A DNA stretch of 64,000 bases from Tenrec ecaudatus (lineage: Eukaryota; Chordata; Mammalia; Afrosoricida; Tenrecidae), in NCBI RefSeq assembly GCF_050624435.1, contig NC_134539.1, positions 144,556,025-144,620,024 on the forward strand, read 5' to 3'. A model generated the notes under the pieces. It saw nothing but the letters and a program-made list of their open reading frames with translations, did not search any database and was not told the origin of the DNA. Below, piece by piece: positions 21,663-32,858 of the stretch. The position numbers and the translations under genes are program-made. The stretch's first letter is position 1; the number at the start of each line of letters is the position of its first letter.

Positions 21663-21837
21663 CATCTCACTGGTATTAGGTGTGGGAGTGGGTGGCGTAC
21701 GACCTGTGAGTGGAGATAGAAGATGTTTGGAAAGAAGAGAAGAATAAATAAAAAGCGGACCAACCCTCCAGGGAGCTCTGGCAAGAAGGAGTGAAACGGA
21801 GGGAAGAACTGGAGCTCGGAGAGGAGCACTGTGGCTC

Positions 21838-21839
<2 letters not shown>

Positions 21840-21907
<68 letters not shown>
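21840..21907. repeat. (GA)n microsatellite
   Basis: A perfect GA dinucleotide run of about 34 units. The Arg-Glu and Ser-Leu frames across it are artefacts of the repeat. Confidence 0.97.
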
Positions 21908-21910
<3 letters not shown>

Positions 21911-22134
21911 TGGGGACATGAGAAGAGAAGGAAGAAAATGAAGGGGAAGGGCAAGAGAGGGGAGAGGAGAAGAGAGTAGCCCAGCGGGCCAGTCAGAGGA
22001 CTGTGGGGTCAGGGCTGCGCCCGCCTGCCTCCTGCGGTCTCTGTGGTCCTGGGGCCCTGGCCACTTCCTTGCCTGTAAGGAAACTTGTAAGCAGGCCAGC
22101 ATTTTTTAATTTACTTTTTTTTGTTGTTGTTGTT

Positions 22135-22465
22135 GTTGTCAAGAACCACCATCCGTGTGCAGTTTTCCACATGCATATGAGGTGATTGAAAGTAACACGG
22201 CTGGGGCCCTCACAGTCACCTCCTTGCTTCCCAACACTTTAAAGAGATCTATGCAGCAGACTTATCCAATACCACGCATCCTTCGGTCTCTTGACGGCTG
22301 CTTCCATGGGCGATGATTGTGGATCCAAGCCAGATGAAAGCCTTGAGAATTTCCACATTTTCTCTTTTTATCCTGATGCCGCCAGGGGTCCAGTGGCGAG
22401 GGTGTAAATCAGCAAGCGCTTCGAGTGGTCTTCACTTTGGGCAAGATGGGTTGTATCGGTTGTAG
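22135..22465 (-). mobile_element. RTE-clade LINE fragment, antisense
   Basis: 'cacatgcatatgaggtgatt', 'gacggctgcttccatgggcg' and 'atgattgtggatccaagcc' are internal RTE polyprotein sequence in antisense. A (GTT)n run at about 22,120-22,138 adjoins it. Confidence 0.8.
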
Positions 22466-23200
22466 GTTGTATCAATGCCTAGTGCAGGCATTCGATTCTG
22501 CACAGGTACTGGGCTGTGTGGTCCTTTGGGGTCTTCAATAAATCAGGCCCTGACTGTGCTTCTGTCCTGTTTCAGGGACACAGACTGCCTATGATTGGGA
22601 GCCTTACAGCTTAGCACCAAGGAGGTCCGCGAAATGATGTGAAGGCTGGTAACAAGGCTTTGAGTCCACAGATTTTTCTAGGCCCCTTAAAGTGGGTTGG
22701 GGGCCTGCAGCTGCTCTCAAGAAGTGAGCCCCATTCTTTAGAATGGAGGCGGTGGAAAAGCAGGAGGTTCACCAACTCTGGGGAGAGCTCCAGTGTCTCC
22801 ACATCTAGACCAGGCTCTGGGATCAAACCATGGCCTGACCTACTGACAACACACCGAAGGCAGCACATGCAACATGGGAGAGGGCAGGTTGCCCAGAACT
22901 CTGTTATGAATGTGGAATCTACCAAGATTAAAAAGAACAAAACAAAACCCTGCCCTTTGTCACTCTTTGTACTATATTAACCCTATAGTGTCTGGAGGAA
23001 TTCCTCAGATTCTGGGAAGCTGGGCCCTCTGGCTTGTAGTGGCTTTACAAGTCAAGCAGGCTCCTGCCTGGTCAACAGAGCGTGGGAGAAACCTTAGCCA
23101 ACTTTCTATCTGACAGAGACAAGAACATTTCAGTTACATAGAACAGAAAATGCCTAAGGGTTATCTTCTCCCTCAAAGTGGAATTTAACTTATAATTAAA
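22466..23200. other. Unassigned intergenic DNA
   Basis: No gene or repeat is recognised, apart from flanking target sequence used by the next insertion. Confidence 0.45.
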
Positions 23201-23217
23201 ATGCACTGTTGTTTTTC

Positions 23218-23428
23218 TTTTTCAATACTTTTATTGGGGACTCTTACATCTCTTATCACAATCCATACATTCACCCAGTGTATCAAGCACATTTGCACAT
23301 ATGCTGCCATTGTCATTTTCAAAGCATTCTCGTCCCACTTTGAGCCCCTGATATGAGCTTCCAATTTCTTCCCCTCCCTCCCCATCCTCCCTCTGAATCC
23401 TTGCTAAGTTATAGATTATTATTTTCAT
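23218..23428 (-). mobile_element. LINE-1 3' end, antisense, with 17-bp TSD
   Basis: This is a 5'-truncated L1 3' end. The 17-bp duplication atgcactgttgtttttc is identical at 23,201-23,217 and 23,429-23,445. This is direct evidence of target-primed insertion. Confidence 0.92.
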
Positions 23429-23459
23429 ATGCACTGTTGTTTTTCAAAGAAGAAGAACC

Positions 23460-23845
23460 ACCAGGGTTGTGAGGGGCGAGGCTGGGAGAGTGGAGGGTGA
23501 GTGAGTTGGAAAGGGGGAACTGATTAAAAGGATTCACATGTGACCTCCTCCCTGGGAAATGGACGGCAGAGAAGAGGGGGAAGGGAGACTCCGGACAGGG
23601 CAAGATATGACAAAATAACAATCTGTGGATTATCGAGGGCTCATGAGGGAGGGGGGAGTGGGAAGGGAGGGTAAGAAAAAAAAAAGAGGACCTGATGCAG
23701 AGGGCTTAAGTGGAGAGCAAATGCTTTGAGAGTGATTAGGGCAAAGAAAGTACAGATGTGCTTTATACAATTGATGTATGCATATGCATGGATTGTGATG
23801 AGTTGTATGAGGCCCTACTAAAATGCTAAAAAAAACCAAACAAAC
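23460..23845 (+). mobile_element. LINE-1 3' end, sense, with 14-bp TSD
   Basis: This 5'-truncated L1 3' UTR ends in an A-rich tail. The duplication aaagaagaagaacc is identical at 23,446-23,459 and 23,846-23,859. It lies immediately beside the previous insertion in the opposite orientation. Confidence 0.92.
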
Positions 23846-24275
23846 AAAGAAGAAGAACCTTAGGGCACTCCCCTGGCCATGCTGCCAAAATCCTCATTAC
23901 ACCTTTTTTGGAGGGTGGGGGTGATAATAGTAGAATAGTGGGGTCCTTAATTAACAATTCTAATTGCTGAGCTGAAGGACTTTAAGAATCACTGGGTCCC
24001 CTATCCCAACGGATGGACAACAAGGCTAAGGGATATTATGTCATCACTATCCTGAGGCTGACCAAGGCCTACATCACCCACTTCCATGTCCAGAACTTTC
24101 CTCAGTTACACTTCCAAAGACCAAACTTACCACGGGTGAATCCATCACGAGAATGTGTTCTTAAAAAAAAAAAAGAAAAGACCTATGTGGCAAAATACAT
24201 GTAATCAAAAACGACGCCATTTTGAAAAGCACACACACTGCAGAAGACAGAAGAGACGCCTGGGGCCTCCCAAAA

Positions 24276-24478
24276 CAGGCGTGGGAATGTGTGGCCCGCG
24301 GGCTGCATGAGGCCTGAGAAATCCTGAATAACAGCTAACATAGCATGACTCACCAAGGAAAAGCAATTCCGACTCTCACATGAGGGGTGAGTTAATTAAA
24401 GTTTGATCGGTGTGGCCTGAGAATGGTCTTATATATAGCCAAAAGTCCCTTGGCAGGAACAAAGGTTCCTCACCCATG
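24276..24478 (+). mobile_element. Non-autonomous hAT transposon
   Basis: Its ends are CAGGCGTGGGAATG and GGTTCCTCACCCATG. The flanks tcccaaaa (24,268-24,275) and tcctgaaa (24,479-24,486) match at six of eight positions. 'gtggcccgcgggctgcatga' is typical of mammalian hAT elements. It is older than the SPIN copies by its duplication decay. Confidence 0.65.
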
Positions 24479-24486
24479 TCCTGAAA

Positions 24487-24950
24487 GTAAGACGCTTAGT
24501 GTATCAAAAGACTTCATCAAAGGAGTATAAAGAGAACCCACAGACTGGGAAAAATTGTATTTGGTAATGACATATTTGACAAGGAACTAATATCTAAAGT
24601 CTATAGAAATCTTCAACATCTCTACAAGAAAAAGATGGATAAGCTAATTTAAAAATGGACGGCAGACATGAACGGATGATTTACCAAAGACGACATTCAG
24701 GCAGCCAACGGATACATGAAGAAATACTTGCGATCACTAGCCGCCTGAGAGATGCAAATCAAAAGGCTGATGAGATGCCACTGCACCCCAGAATTGATAG
24801 GAAGTATAAAACCACACAGTGATTTTGCACCCTCACGCACTGCTGGTGGGGTGATTTTGCACCCTCACGCACTGCTGGTGGGACTATAAAACTGAACTGC
24901 GGTGCAAAGCCGTAGAGAGCTTCCTCAGACCGTTGGGAAAAGAAATGCTA
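24487..24950 (+). mobile_element. LINE-1 ORF2 C-terminal fragment, sense
   Basis: 'aaaagacttcatcaaaggag' and 'gaacccacagactgggaaaa' are conserved L1 ORF2 C-terminal sequence. It is broken by frameshifts and contains a 32-bp perfect tandem duplication (24,819-24,850 and 24,851-24,882). Confidence 0.85.
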
Positions 24951-25576
24951 CATGGCCCAGTAAGATATCAGTTATTCAGTAGAGCACAGGAAATGACAAC
25001 AGGCAGGAGGGAAAATCATGAGTGTTTGAAAAACCCCTGTTTTTCAACCCAAACCTTGAAAGTGATTAGAGCCAGTGTTGTTGCATGCTGCACTCTGTTG
25101 GAGCCATGGTTTGAGGCCATTTCCGTGGATCGACACCTGTCACCCTAGCATCAGCCAAGGGAGGCGATTTCTTGCCTCCTGCTTTACTGATGACCACACA
25201 GAGGCCGAGGGAGGGCAAGGAACTTGCCCAGGGTCATTGGGTCACGGGCCACAGGTTTTGGAGGAGCTGGAGCTGTGCTCCCTCTTCTGTGCTTCTCATC
25301 ACAGAAGAGGGGGCCTCTGGGTGTAGAATGAGGTGTTCACGACTGGCCGCGTCTTGGTGGCATGGGTTCTGCTTCAAGATGACTTCCTCCTCTTTGGCAG
25401 TCCTGCGGCCTCTGTTTCCTTCCTGCTCTGCTGAATCGGGACCGGAGGAAGCATGGCTTCCTGTCAGGCTCAGGCTCAGACTGGGACGAGCCCTCAGAAA
25501 TGACAGACTCAGCAGAGTGGGGCTCACTGATGGAGAGCCAGCAGAGAACTGTAGACAAACACATGCTCACAGGTGC

Positions 25577-25618
<42 letters not shown>

Positions 25619-25692
25619 CTATGGACTGGGTGCATAAAGGAAAGATGTGAAGACAAGAAAGAGCACATAGACAGGTTTGGGACATCAGAGAA
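24951..25692. other. Mostly unassigned, with a MIR-like piece
   Basis: A MIR core in antisense is suggested at about 25,160-25,260 ('tttactgatgaccacacaga', 'ggaacttgcccagggtcatt'). The rest is unassigned. Confidence 0.45.
25579..25616. repeat. (AC)n microsatellite
   Basis: A perfect AC run of about 19 units. Confidence 0.95.
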
Positions 25693-25744
25693 ACTCACAA
25701 AACTCACTGCCATCAAGTTGTTTCCGATTCCTAACCCTGTAGGA
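25693..25744 (-). repeat. SINE, antisense, left part split by SPIN
   Basis: The tail 'actcactgccatcaagttgt' continues at 26,228 once the SPIN element is removed. Confidence 0.8.
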
Positions 25745-26227
25745 CAGTGGTTCTCAACCTGTGGGTCACGACCCCTTTGGGGGTGGACTGACCCTTTCTC
25801 AGGGGTCGCCTAAGACTATCGGAAAACACCTATTTCCAATGGTCTTAGGAACCAGGACACGACTCCTCTATCCGTCTCCAGACAGACCTGCCAACATGCG
25901 GATACACCCACCTACGAGTACCCGACGTGACTGTTACCCATGCTACACCATGCTTCAAGACAAAACTTCATTTATTTGTCATTAGAAATAACTATTTCAC
26001 AACATCTAATAACATATTGTTTTGTGATGGATCACTATGCTTTAATTATGTTCCATTTGTAACCATGAAAATACATCCTGCATATCAGATATTTACATGA
26101 TGATTCATAACAGTAGCAAAATGACAGTGATGAAGTAGCAACGAAAATAATGTTATGGTTGGGGGGCCACCACCACATGAGGAACTGTCTGAAAGGGTCG
26201 CAGCCTGAGGGAGGTTGAGAACCACTG
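25745..26227 (+). mobile_element. SPIN-type hAT, longest copy
   Basis: CAGTGGTTCTCAACCTGTGG opens and GGTTGAGAACCACTG closes the 483-bp element. The flanking 8-mers, ctgtagga (25,737-25,744) and ccctggga (26,228-26,235), keep five of eight matches. An internal palindrome lies near 25,812-25,850. The body includes 'ctccagacagacctgccaac'. It has no transposase frame, so it is non-autonomous. It interrupts a SINE, so it postdates that SINE. Confidence 0.9.
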
Positions 26228-26376
26228 CCCTGGGACACGCTAGAACTGCCTCTGGGGGGTCTGAGACCGTAACTCTTCATGGGAGTAAAGGCCTGTCTTT
26301 CTCCTCAGGAGAGGCTGGCGGTTCCCAATGGGCGACCTTGCGGTTAGCAGCCTAACTCGTAAAGCACCAGGGCTCC
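26228..26376 (-). repeat. SINE, antisense, right part split by SPIN
   Basis: The body and head end ('cttgcggttagcagcctaac') complete the copy begun at 25,693. Confidence 0.8.
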
Positions 26377-27454
26377 CCTTGGGACATCACAAGTTCCTTA
26401 AAATTCCGCTAGCTCGGCCATATGTGACAGCTTGGGCCGTTGGGTCTTTCCATCACCCACTGGTCTGTGCTGTTTCGAAGCTTTCTTGGTTTGTCTTTCT
26501 TGTGTAGATCTACGATCCCCCTGATCATGTTTGCCGATGGGGTGGAGTTGGGCCAGGCTTTGTGTTCTCTTGCCCATGTGGGCATCCAGTTGTCTCAGCG
26601 CAGTGCCTCCTCTGATTGAAACGGACTAGGCCACAGGGTCTGTTCAGTGCTGGCTGCTCTACGCTCCCCTTTCAGTATTTCTGCCCCAAACCACATATCC
26701 GAGTCCTGATATTTGGTAGCACAGCCCCACTCCCCTACTTTTACTTCAAGACACCCTTGGGAATTCTTGCCCCTATGCACTTTCCAATACATTTTAGAAT
26801 CCACTTGCCACCGTCCAGAAAAATTCACCTCTGGAAAAATAAATTCGCCTCTGATGGGGTTGCATTTCATCTACAGATCAGTTAGGAGAGAAGTGACTTC
26901 TCTGTATTTTTAAGTCCTTCAGACCATCAATGTGGTATTGCAGGCTGGTGTCTCCAACACTGACGCTGCCACATTGTGGATGATGCAAGAGTTTAGGCAG
27001 AACCCCAACCCGTCAAAGGCCTGCAGGAAGCAGCAGGATGGAGGCAAAGTCATCTAACAGCAGTTGAGTTTTGGCGAAGCCTGGACCTCCCTGGTGGAGC
27101 CCCTTGGGCAATTGTTGCAGTCTTGCAAGGGGCTGAAAAGCCCAGGCCCTGCGTGTTGAATCATGGGATGCAGCTCTCAGCAACTGAGGCCCACTCCGAA
27201 GAAGTGGACAGAGGGAGCTGGGTGTACTTCCCACAGCTGGACAGCCCATCTTCCCTCCGATGAGGATTTGGTTTCCAAGTCGAATCCAGTCTATTCCTTG
27301 TGCTGCTTGGATCTACTTCTCTGTATGAGGATCTCTCAGATTCCCTCATCCTGGGGGAAAACCTGGAAAAGGGAGGCTAGTGGGGATGCACTAGAGGTCA
27401 GAGGGGATGAACCTCCTCTGTTGGTTGCAGGGCTGTGGTTGATGCCTGCTCGCT
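26377..27454. other. Unassigned intergenic DNA
   Basis: No gene or repeat is recognised. Overlapping open frames on both strands at 26.6-26.9 kb have no recognisable product. Confidence 0.45.
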
Positions 27455-27785
27455 AGTTGCTGTCAAGCTGGCTCTCACTCTTGGTGACCGCAGCTAAGTA
27501 TAAGGAAGTGTTGCCTGGTCTGTCTGGCACCATTGTCATGATCATTGGCACGGTTGAATCTATTGCTGTGGCTATGGTTTCTACCCAGCACATTGATGAC
27601 GGTTTCCCATGTTTTCATTGGCTTTCCAAGTTACCAAACACGATTTCCTCTTCAAGGAAATGGTTTGTCTCAATGATGTGTCAAATATAAGCAAGTTGAA
27701 GTCTCACTACCCTCGCTTCTAAGGAACATTCTAGTTGTAGTTCTTCTCAGACTGATTTGTGTATTCTTTTAGCCGTCTATGGCAG
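27455..27785 (-). mobile_element. RTE-clade LINE fragment, antisense, diverged
   Basis: 'gttgctgtcaagctggctct' (tail side) and 'gcttctaaggaacattctag' are RTE 3' sequence. A 77-codon frame within it is a remnant. Confidence 0.7.
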
Positions 27786-28149
27786 ATGACCGTCTTGTCG
27801 GCGGCCCGTCTACTTGGTACGTGGGGACATCTGGTCTTAGTAACCATATGAGGAAGCGCTTACCGTGGTTGCCACTCCATCCCCACCTGTACTTTTGGTC
27901 CTAAGAACAGTCTGGTTTCTGGTGGTTAAATGGCCCTACCTGGCCGCTGCTGTTTCAGAAACCTCCACCCCCACAGCAATCAGTGAGCTGAGTTCTGAAA
28001 CAGCCTTGTACTCCCATTAGCCTGGAGAGCCACCCCGGAGTTCTTGGGTCCAGTGCCCTTTAACCATTCGTCATGGCCTGGTCAACTGGGTCTCCACGTC
28101 TATTAGAGGATCCTATAATTCTTCTCTTGTGTTCTACGAGTGTGGTGAA
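27786..28149. other. Unassigned intergenic DNA
   Basis: Nothing recognisable is seen. Confidence 0.4.
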
Positions 28150-28865
28150 TTACAGTCACTGAGTTTTGAATGTTTACACCAACCTAAGGTTCAACCTGAA
28201 ATAAGCCCTTGAATAAGTTGTGAAGTATTGTTGTCTTTATATATTGCTGGACTCAATTGGCTGACCTTTTATATAGGGCTTTTGGCTCTAAGTTTTAAGT
28301 GTAATGTTCATGTTAGGCTTTGGTAACAAGGTTATACCAGCCTCACAGAATGAATTAGGGATTCATCCTCTTTTCTGTGAGAGAGTGCACCTATAAGCAT
28401 GATTTCTTCTTGAAAGACACAGTAACTGGTGAAGCTGTCTGGACTCGGAGTTTTCTTTGTGAGAAAAATTCAAAATATAGACTCAATTCTTAAAAGAGAT
28501 ATTGGACGGATCGGTTTTTCTTTCTTCATGTGCCACTTTGGTTCTTGGTATTTTCCAGAAAATTTTCTACCTCAAGAAAATTCCCAGGTTTATTACCATA
28601 GTGCTGTTTGTAACACCCTCTCGTTATCTTTTTACATAAAGTATTGAAACAATCTTAAGCCTTTCGTTAGTTTTTAATGAGACATTTTTGAGGTTAAAAT
28701 GTTTAAAAGTTTGCCATTTTTACCATCTTCATCTAATTATCTGTTAATAATTAAAAAACCTATAGAAATGCTCCCTTTCTCATCTGTAACCATTGATCAA
28801 CTTGCGTTTTTTAAATTAGTCTCACCATAGGATTGTCAATTTTATTGGCCTTTTGAAATAATTCA
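28150..28865 (-). mobile_element. LINE-1 ORF2, antisense, outer layer (part 1)
   Basis: 'ggctttggtaacaaggttat', 'cctcacagaatgaattaggg' and 'cggagttttctttgtgagaa' follow the antisense order of the mammalian L1 ORF2 reverse-transcriptase region. This is the outermost and oldest layer of the nest ending near 36.3 kb. Confidence 0.85.
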
Positions 28866-29365
28866 TTTTTTATTGTGCCTTAGGTAAAAGCTTACATAGC
28901 AAAGTAGTTTTCCTGATTAATACGTCATACACAAATGGTTGCACGACAGTGGTTGAAACTTCCTACCCCGCGTCCCCCCCAACCCCGTGTCAGCACTGTT
29001 TCCCTCTCTTACCATTCCTCCACTCTCCTGGTTCATCCCAGTCTCTGCATCTTCAGTTTTGGGCAAATGATGCTTCGCTGGTCTCCCAGAGTTGATTGTG
29101 CTCAGGCGTATCTCCCTTACCTTGTTCACTTCATAGTCCCCCCCACCCCCCAATCTGTTACGCGTCTAGAAGAAGACACCACAGAAGTGTCCTCAGGGTC
29201 GAGTTAGAAGGTTTGCTCAGGCTTGAGTCTCAGGTGTTGCTCCAATCTCTTTCCGACCAGCACATTTACTCTTTTTTCGGCTTTGAATTTTCTGTTCTGC
29301 TTTTTAACAAAAGAACAAAACGTTCCAACCAGAACCTTCTCCTGTGACCTTGATCCGAGTGGTTG
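28866..29365 (-). mobile_element. Older L1 3' end, antisense, inserted in L1
   Basis: 'aggtaaaagcttacatagca' and the following C-rich stretch resemble an older afrotherian L1 3' UTR in antisense. It breaks the ORF2 sequence that continues at about 29,590. Confidence 0.55.
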
Positions 29366-29369
29366 GTAC

Positions 29370-29580
29370 TCATAGTCCAAACTCACTGCTATCGAGTACG
29401 TCCCAACTCATCGGAACCCTAAGGGACAAGGTGGAACAAACTGTCCCTTTGGGATTCTGAGACTTTAATTTGTACAGGAGTGGATGGCCTCATCTTTGTC
29501 CTATGGAGTGGCTACAGGGTTTAAACCCGCTGGTAGTGTGGCCTGCAGCTCTGTGGGTGTAACCGGGCAATCATCTAATG
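29370..29580 (-). repeat. AfroSINE-like SINE, antisense
   Basis: Tail 'cactgctatcgagtacgtcc', body and head are present and diverged. Confidence 0.75.
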
Positions 29581-29589
29581 CTTCTGGTC

Positions 29590-30350
29590 TCAGGTGAGGG
29601 CAGGCTGTGACTTGTATGGGCCTTTCTTCCTTTGCACCCATTGTGCCCTTGGCTTTTTGCTTTTCTCCATTCTTCTATGCACTATGTTAAGTGAACTTGT
29701 GACTGCTGCTTCTCATTCCTCTTTTATGATCTATGTGCTTAATTAGCTATTGATTTTCTAACTTCTTGAAAAAAATCTGCTGGTTGGTCTTCAGGGTCTC
29801 TTATTTTGTAATATTTTCACTGAAAATATATAACTCTCCATTTAAGAATGCTTTAACTGCATTTCATTTTGCACACGTTTTACTTCACGTTCAGTTCAAT
29901 GTATTTTATAATTCTTATTGTGATAATGCTAAACTGTGGATTATTTAGAAGAGTACTTCTTAGTGACTAAACGTACAGATATTTTTCTACTTACTTTTTA
30001 AATTCCTAATTTCTGGCTTAACTGCATCGTTGTCTGAGAATGCACACTATGATTTAGATCAGTTGTTGAAACTTGCTATATTGCCGAGTAGTTTCATAAA
30101 CATCCCATGTACATGTCAAAAGAATCGGTAACCCGCACCTGTAGTGAGCAGTATTCCACGTCCGTCCTTTAGACAGAGTTTGCCTATCTAGTTCTTCAAA
30201 GCAATTTCTTATTGATTCTCATCTGCTTTTCTAATAGTTATTGATACGTGTACATAGATCTTTGACTTATATTTTCATTGTTTTGTTTTGTACACTTTAA
30301 GCCTACGTGGATTATGCCCATACAAATTTAGAATTGTTTTATCTTCTTCT
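29590..30350 (-). mobile_element. LINE-1 ORF2, antisense, outer layer (part 2)
   Basis: 'gctttaactgcatttcattt' and 'gtggattatttagaagagta' continue L1 ORF2 in antisense. It breaks off at 30,350 in 'atcttcttct', where the RTE element is inserted. Confidence 0.8.
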
Positions 30351-30621
30351 ACTTGTGATGGTATAGATAGGAATCAAATTGACTACATTTGTGGAAAGAG
30401 ACAATGGGGAAGCTCAATATGATCAGTCAGAAGCAGGACAGGGGCCAACCGTGGAACAGACTACCAGTTGCTCATATGAAATTGAAACCAGAGCTAGAGC
30501 TGCAAGAACAGCGCACTTGAATTTAGACACTATCTTAAGAATAGATTTGATGCACTGACTGCGATTGGTGAATTGTGAGATGACATCAAGAGCATAATGT
30601 ATGAAGAAAGCAAAGGGTCAT
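30351..30621 (+). mobile_element. RTE-clade LINE, second layer (part 1)
   Basis: 'ggaaagagacaatggggaag' and 'gccaaccgtggaacagacta' are RTE endonuclease-to-RT sequence. The copy resumes at 31,140 after an LTR-like insertion. Confidence 0.8.
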
Positions 30622-31139
30622 CATGGTAGTTACATAATCTGTCGACTTGAGTGAAGGGGTGGAGTCTCGCCTGTCAATCAAGTCATAGCCAATCATGCCT
30701 CTGTGTGGGCATGGCCTTCTCCTGAGGATTCTGGGAGCTCCTGTCTTCCTCCCTGGGAGCGGGACCACACACACACTCTCAGCTTCATCTTCCTGCTGAC
30801 AATACACATGGAACCACGCTGATCCCCGTCAGAACCCTGGATCTGGAGGAACCACATGGAGACCTGAGCCAGAGTTGAGGCGCTTCCACTGCCACTAGAT
30901 CTACAAGACTTTCCTCCCACTGGTCTGTGATCTTCCTGTACTTGGCATCATCGCATGTGTTGCGTGAGTCTGAAGAGGAATTTACAGACTGGCATTGTAC
31001 ATATGGGCAAATATCGGACTTATGGACTGGATCTGGGATGTTTTCTTAATTAAACAATTACTCTTGGATATAAAACTCTCTCTTATACACATATGAGCGT
31101 CTCTGGGATTTGTTTCTCTAGACAACCCGGACTAACACA
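30622..31139 (+). mobile_element. LTR-like family A with perfect 5-bp TSD
   Basis: The ends are CATGGTAGTTACATAATC and CCCGGACTAACACA. The duplication GTCAT is perfect at 30,617-30,621 and 31,140-31,144, and RTE sequence is continuous across the site. It has the same orientation as the copy at 7,149. Confidence 0.88.
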
Positions 31140-32490
31140 GTCATTAAAAAGACAGGAAAGAATGACCACCATGAGTGTTGAAAGAGACTCTGAAACTTGC
31201 CCATGAATGTAGAGCAGCTAAAGTGAATGGGAAAAATGATGAAGCAAAAGAGCTGCAGTTTTCAAAAGGCACCTCGAGGAGACAAAGTACTACAATGAAA
31301 TGTACAAAGACTCGGTGCTGTTAACAACAAAAAGGAAGAACAGGTTGGACATCCATCAAGCTGAAAGAAATGAAGAAAAACATTCAAGCCTCAAGTGGCA
31401 GTATGGAAAGATTCTTTAAGCAAACCATTGAATGATGCAGATAGCATTACAAAAATGATGGAAGGAAGATAGAGTCAATGTATGGAAAGAATTGTTTGAC
31501 CTTCAGTCATTTCAGGAGGTAGCATATGATCAAGAATGATGGTATTAAAAATAAATTTAAAAAAGAATGATGGTATTGATGGAAAAAGTCCAAGCTGCAC
31601 TGAAGGAACTGGGAAAATATAAAGACTCCAGGAATTGCTAGGATACCAATTGAGCTATTTCAGCAAATGGATGCAATGGTAGAAGCACTTAGTAGTCTAT
31701 GGCCCCAAATCTGGAAGACAGTTATTCGGCCAACTGACTATAAAAGAGATCTATATTTGTGCCCATTTCAGAGAAAGAGGTGACACTGGAGATAGTATGG
31801 TTCAAAATCAGGTATGGCTGCCTCAGGGTTCTCGCACTGTTCACCATACTTCCTCAACCTGTATGCTGAACAAACACTCTGAAAAGCTGGGCTACATGGA
31901 GAACAACTCAGCATCAGGACTGGAGGAAGGCTTATTAACAGATCATCTGCAATAGGCAGATGATCCAACACTGTTGCTACAAGAGGGCTTGAAGCACACC
32001 TAAACGTAAAGAAAACCAACAATTCTCACAATGAGACCAATAAGTAACATAATATATGGAGAAAAGGTTGAAGCTGTGAAGGATTTCATTTTATTTGGGT
32101 CCACAATCTACATCAATGGAAGCAGCAGTCAAGCAATCAAAGGATGTATTGCATGGAGCAAATCTGCTGCAAAAGACCTCTTTAAAGAGATACGAATCAA
32201 AGACAAAGGTGCTACTTATCCAAGTGATAGTGTTTTCAATGGTTTCAAATGCATGTGAAAGCTGGATGATGAATGAGGAAGAAGAATTGATGTAGCCAAA
32301 ATACTCTTAGAAGGGAGGATGGTGAGATTCATGTCACATCCTTTGGACGTGTTATGAGGTGGTTACCAGTCCCTGGAAAAGTACATCATGCTTGGTTATG
32401 ACTGACTGACACAGTAGCTGCAACAATGGACTCAGCGCAGTGGACTTAGACAAGGTTGGCTCAGGACCGGGCAGTATTTTTTTTTCTGTT
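31140..32490 (+). mobile_element. RTE-clade LINE, second layer (part 2), RT domain
   Basis: This runs from 'cattaaaaagacaggaaaga' through the RT core. At 31,953-31,964 the catalytic Y-A-D-D box reads tag gca gat gat, so its tyrosine codon is a stop and the copy is dead. 32,031-32,258 is an open remnant of the region after the RT core. Confidence 0.88.
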
Positions 32491-32495
32491 GTTGT

Positions 32496-32858
32496 CATCT
32501 TAGGCTGGGTTGTCTAGAGAAACAAAACCAGTGACACTCAGATATGTTTAAGAAAGAACTTTATATCAAGGTGTTCCAGCCCAGTCCAACTAAAGTTCAT
32601 GGGTCCGATGTAGCCAGAGTCTTCTTCAGACTCACAAGGCTGCAGGCCAGTGATGCAGAAAGGTGAACAGGAAGCAGGGGGATCACAGGAGGGTGCCGTT
32701 GTGTCCACCCAAGGTCTGTGGTGACATGGCAGGGGTGCTGACAGCTCCCAGGTTGAATCCCAGAGTCAGTGGTCCACATGAGGCCGCCTGTTGCTGGAGG
32801 CAGATATGGAATTCCAGCAAGCAGGGAGGGTGGAGAGAGAAATTCGCAGCCTCTCTCT
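32496..32858 (-). mobile_element. LTR-like family A, fourth copy (left part)
   Basis: It begins CATCTTAGGCTGGG, matching the TGTGTTAGTCTGGG end of the 3,946 copy. The 5-bp duplication GTTGT is at 32,491-32,495 and 34,694-34,698. It is split by an L1 insertion at 32,859. Confidence 0.8.

Noticed and set aside
21791-22102. Arg-Glu and Ser-Leu repeat open frames
   Set aside because: They are translations of the GA microsatellite.
32031-32295. Open frames resembling a reverse-transcriptase-related protein
   Set aside because: They are fragments of the dead RTE LINE copy, not a host gene.
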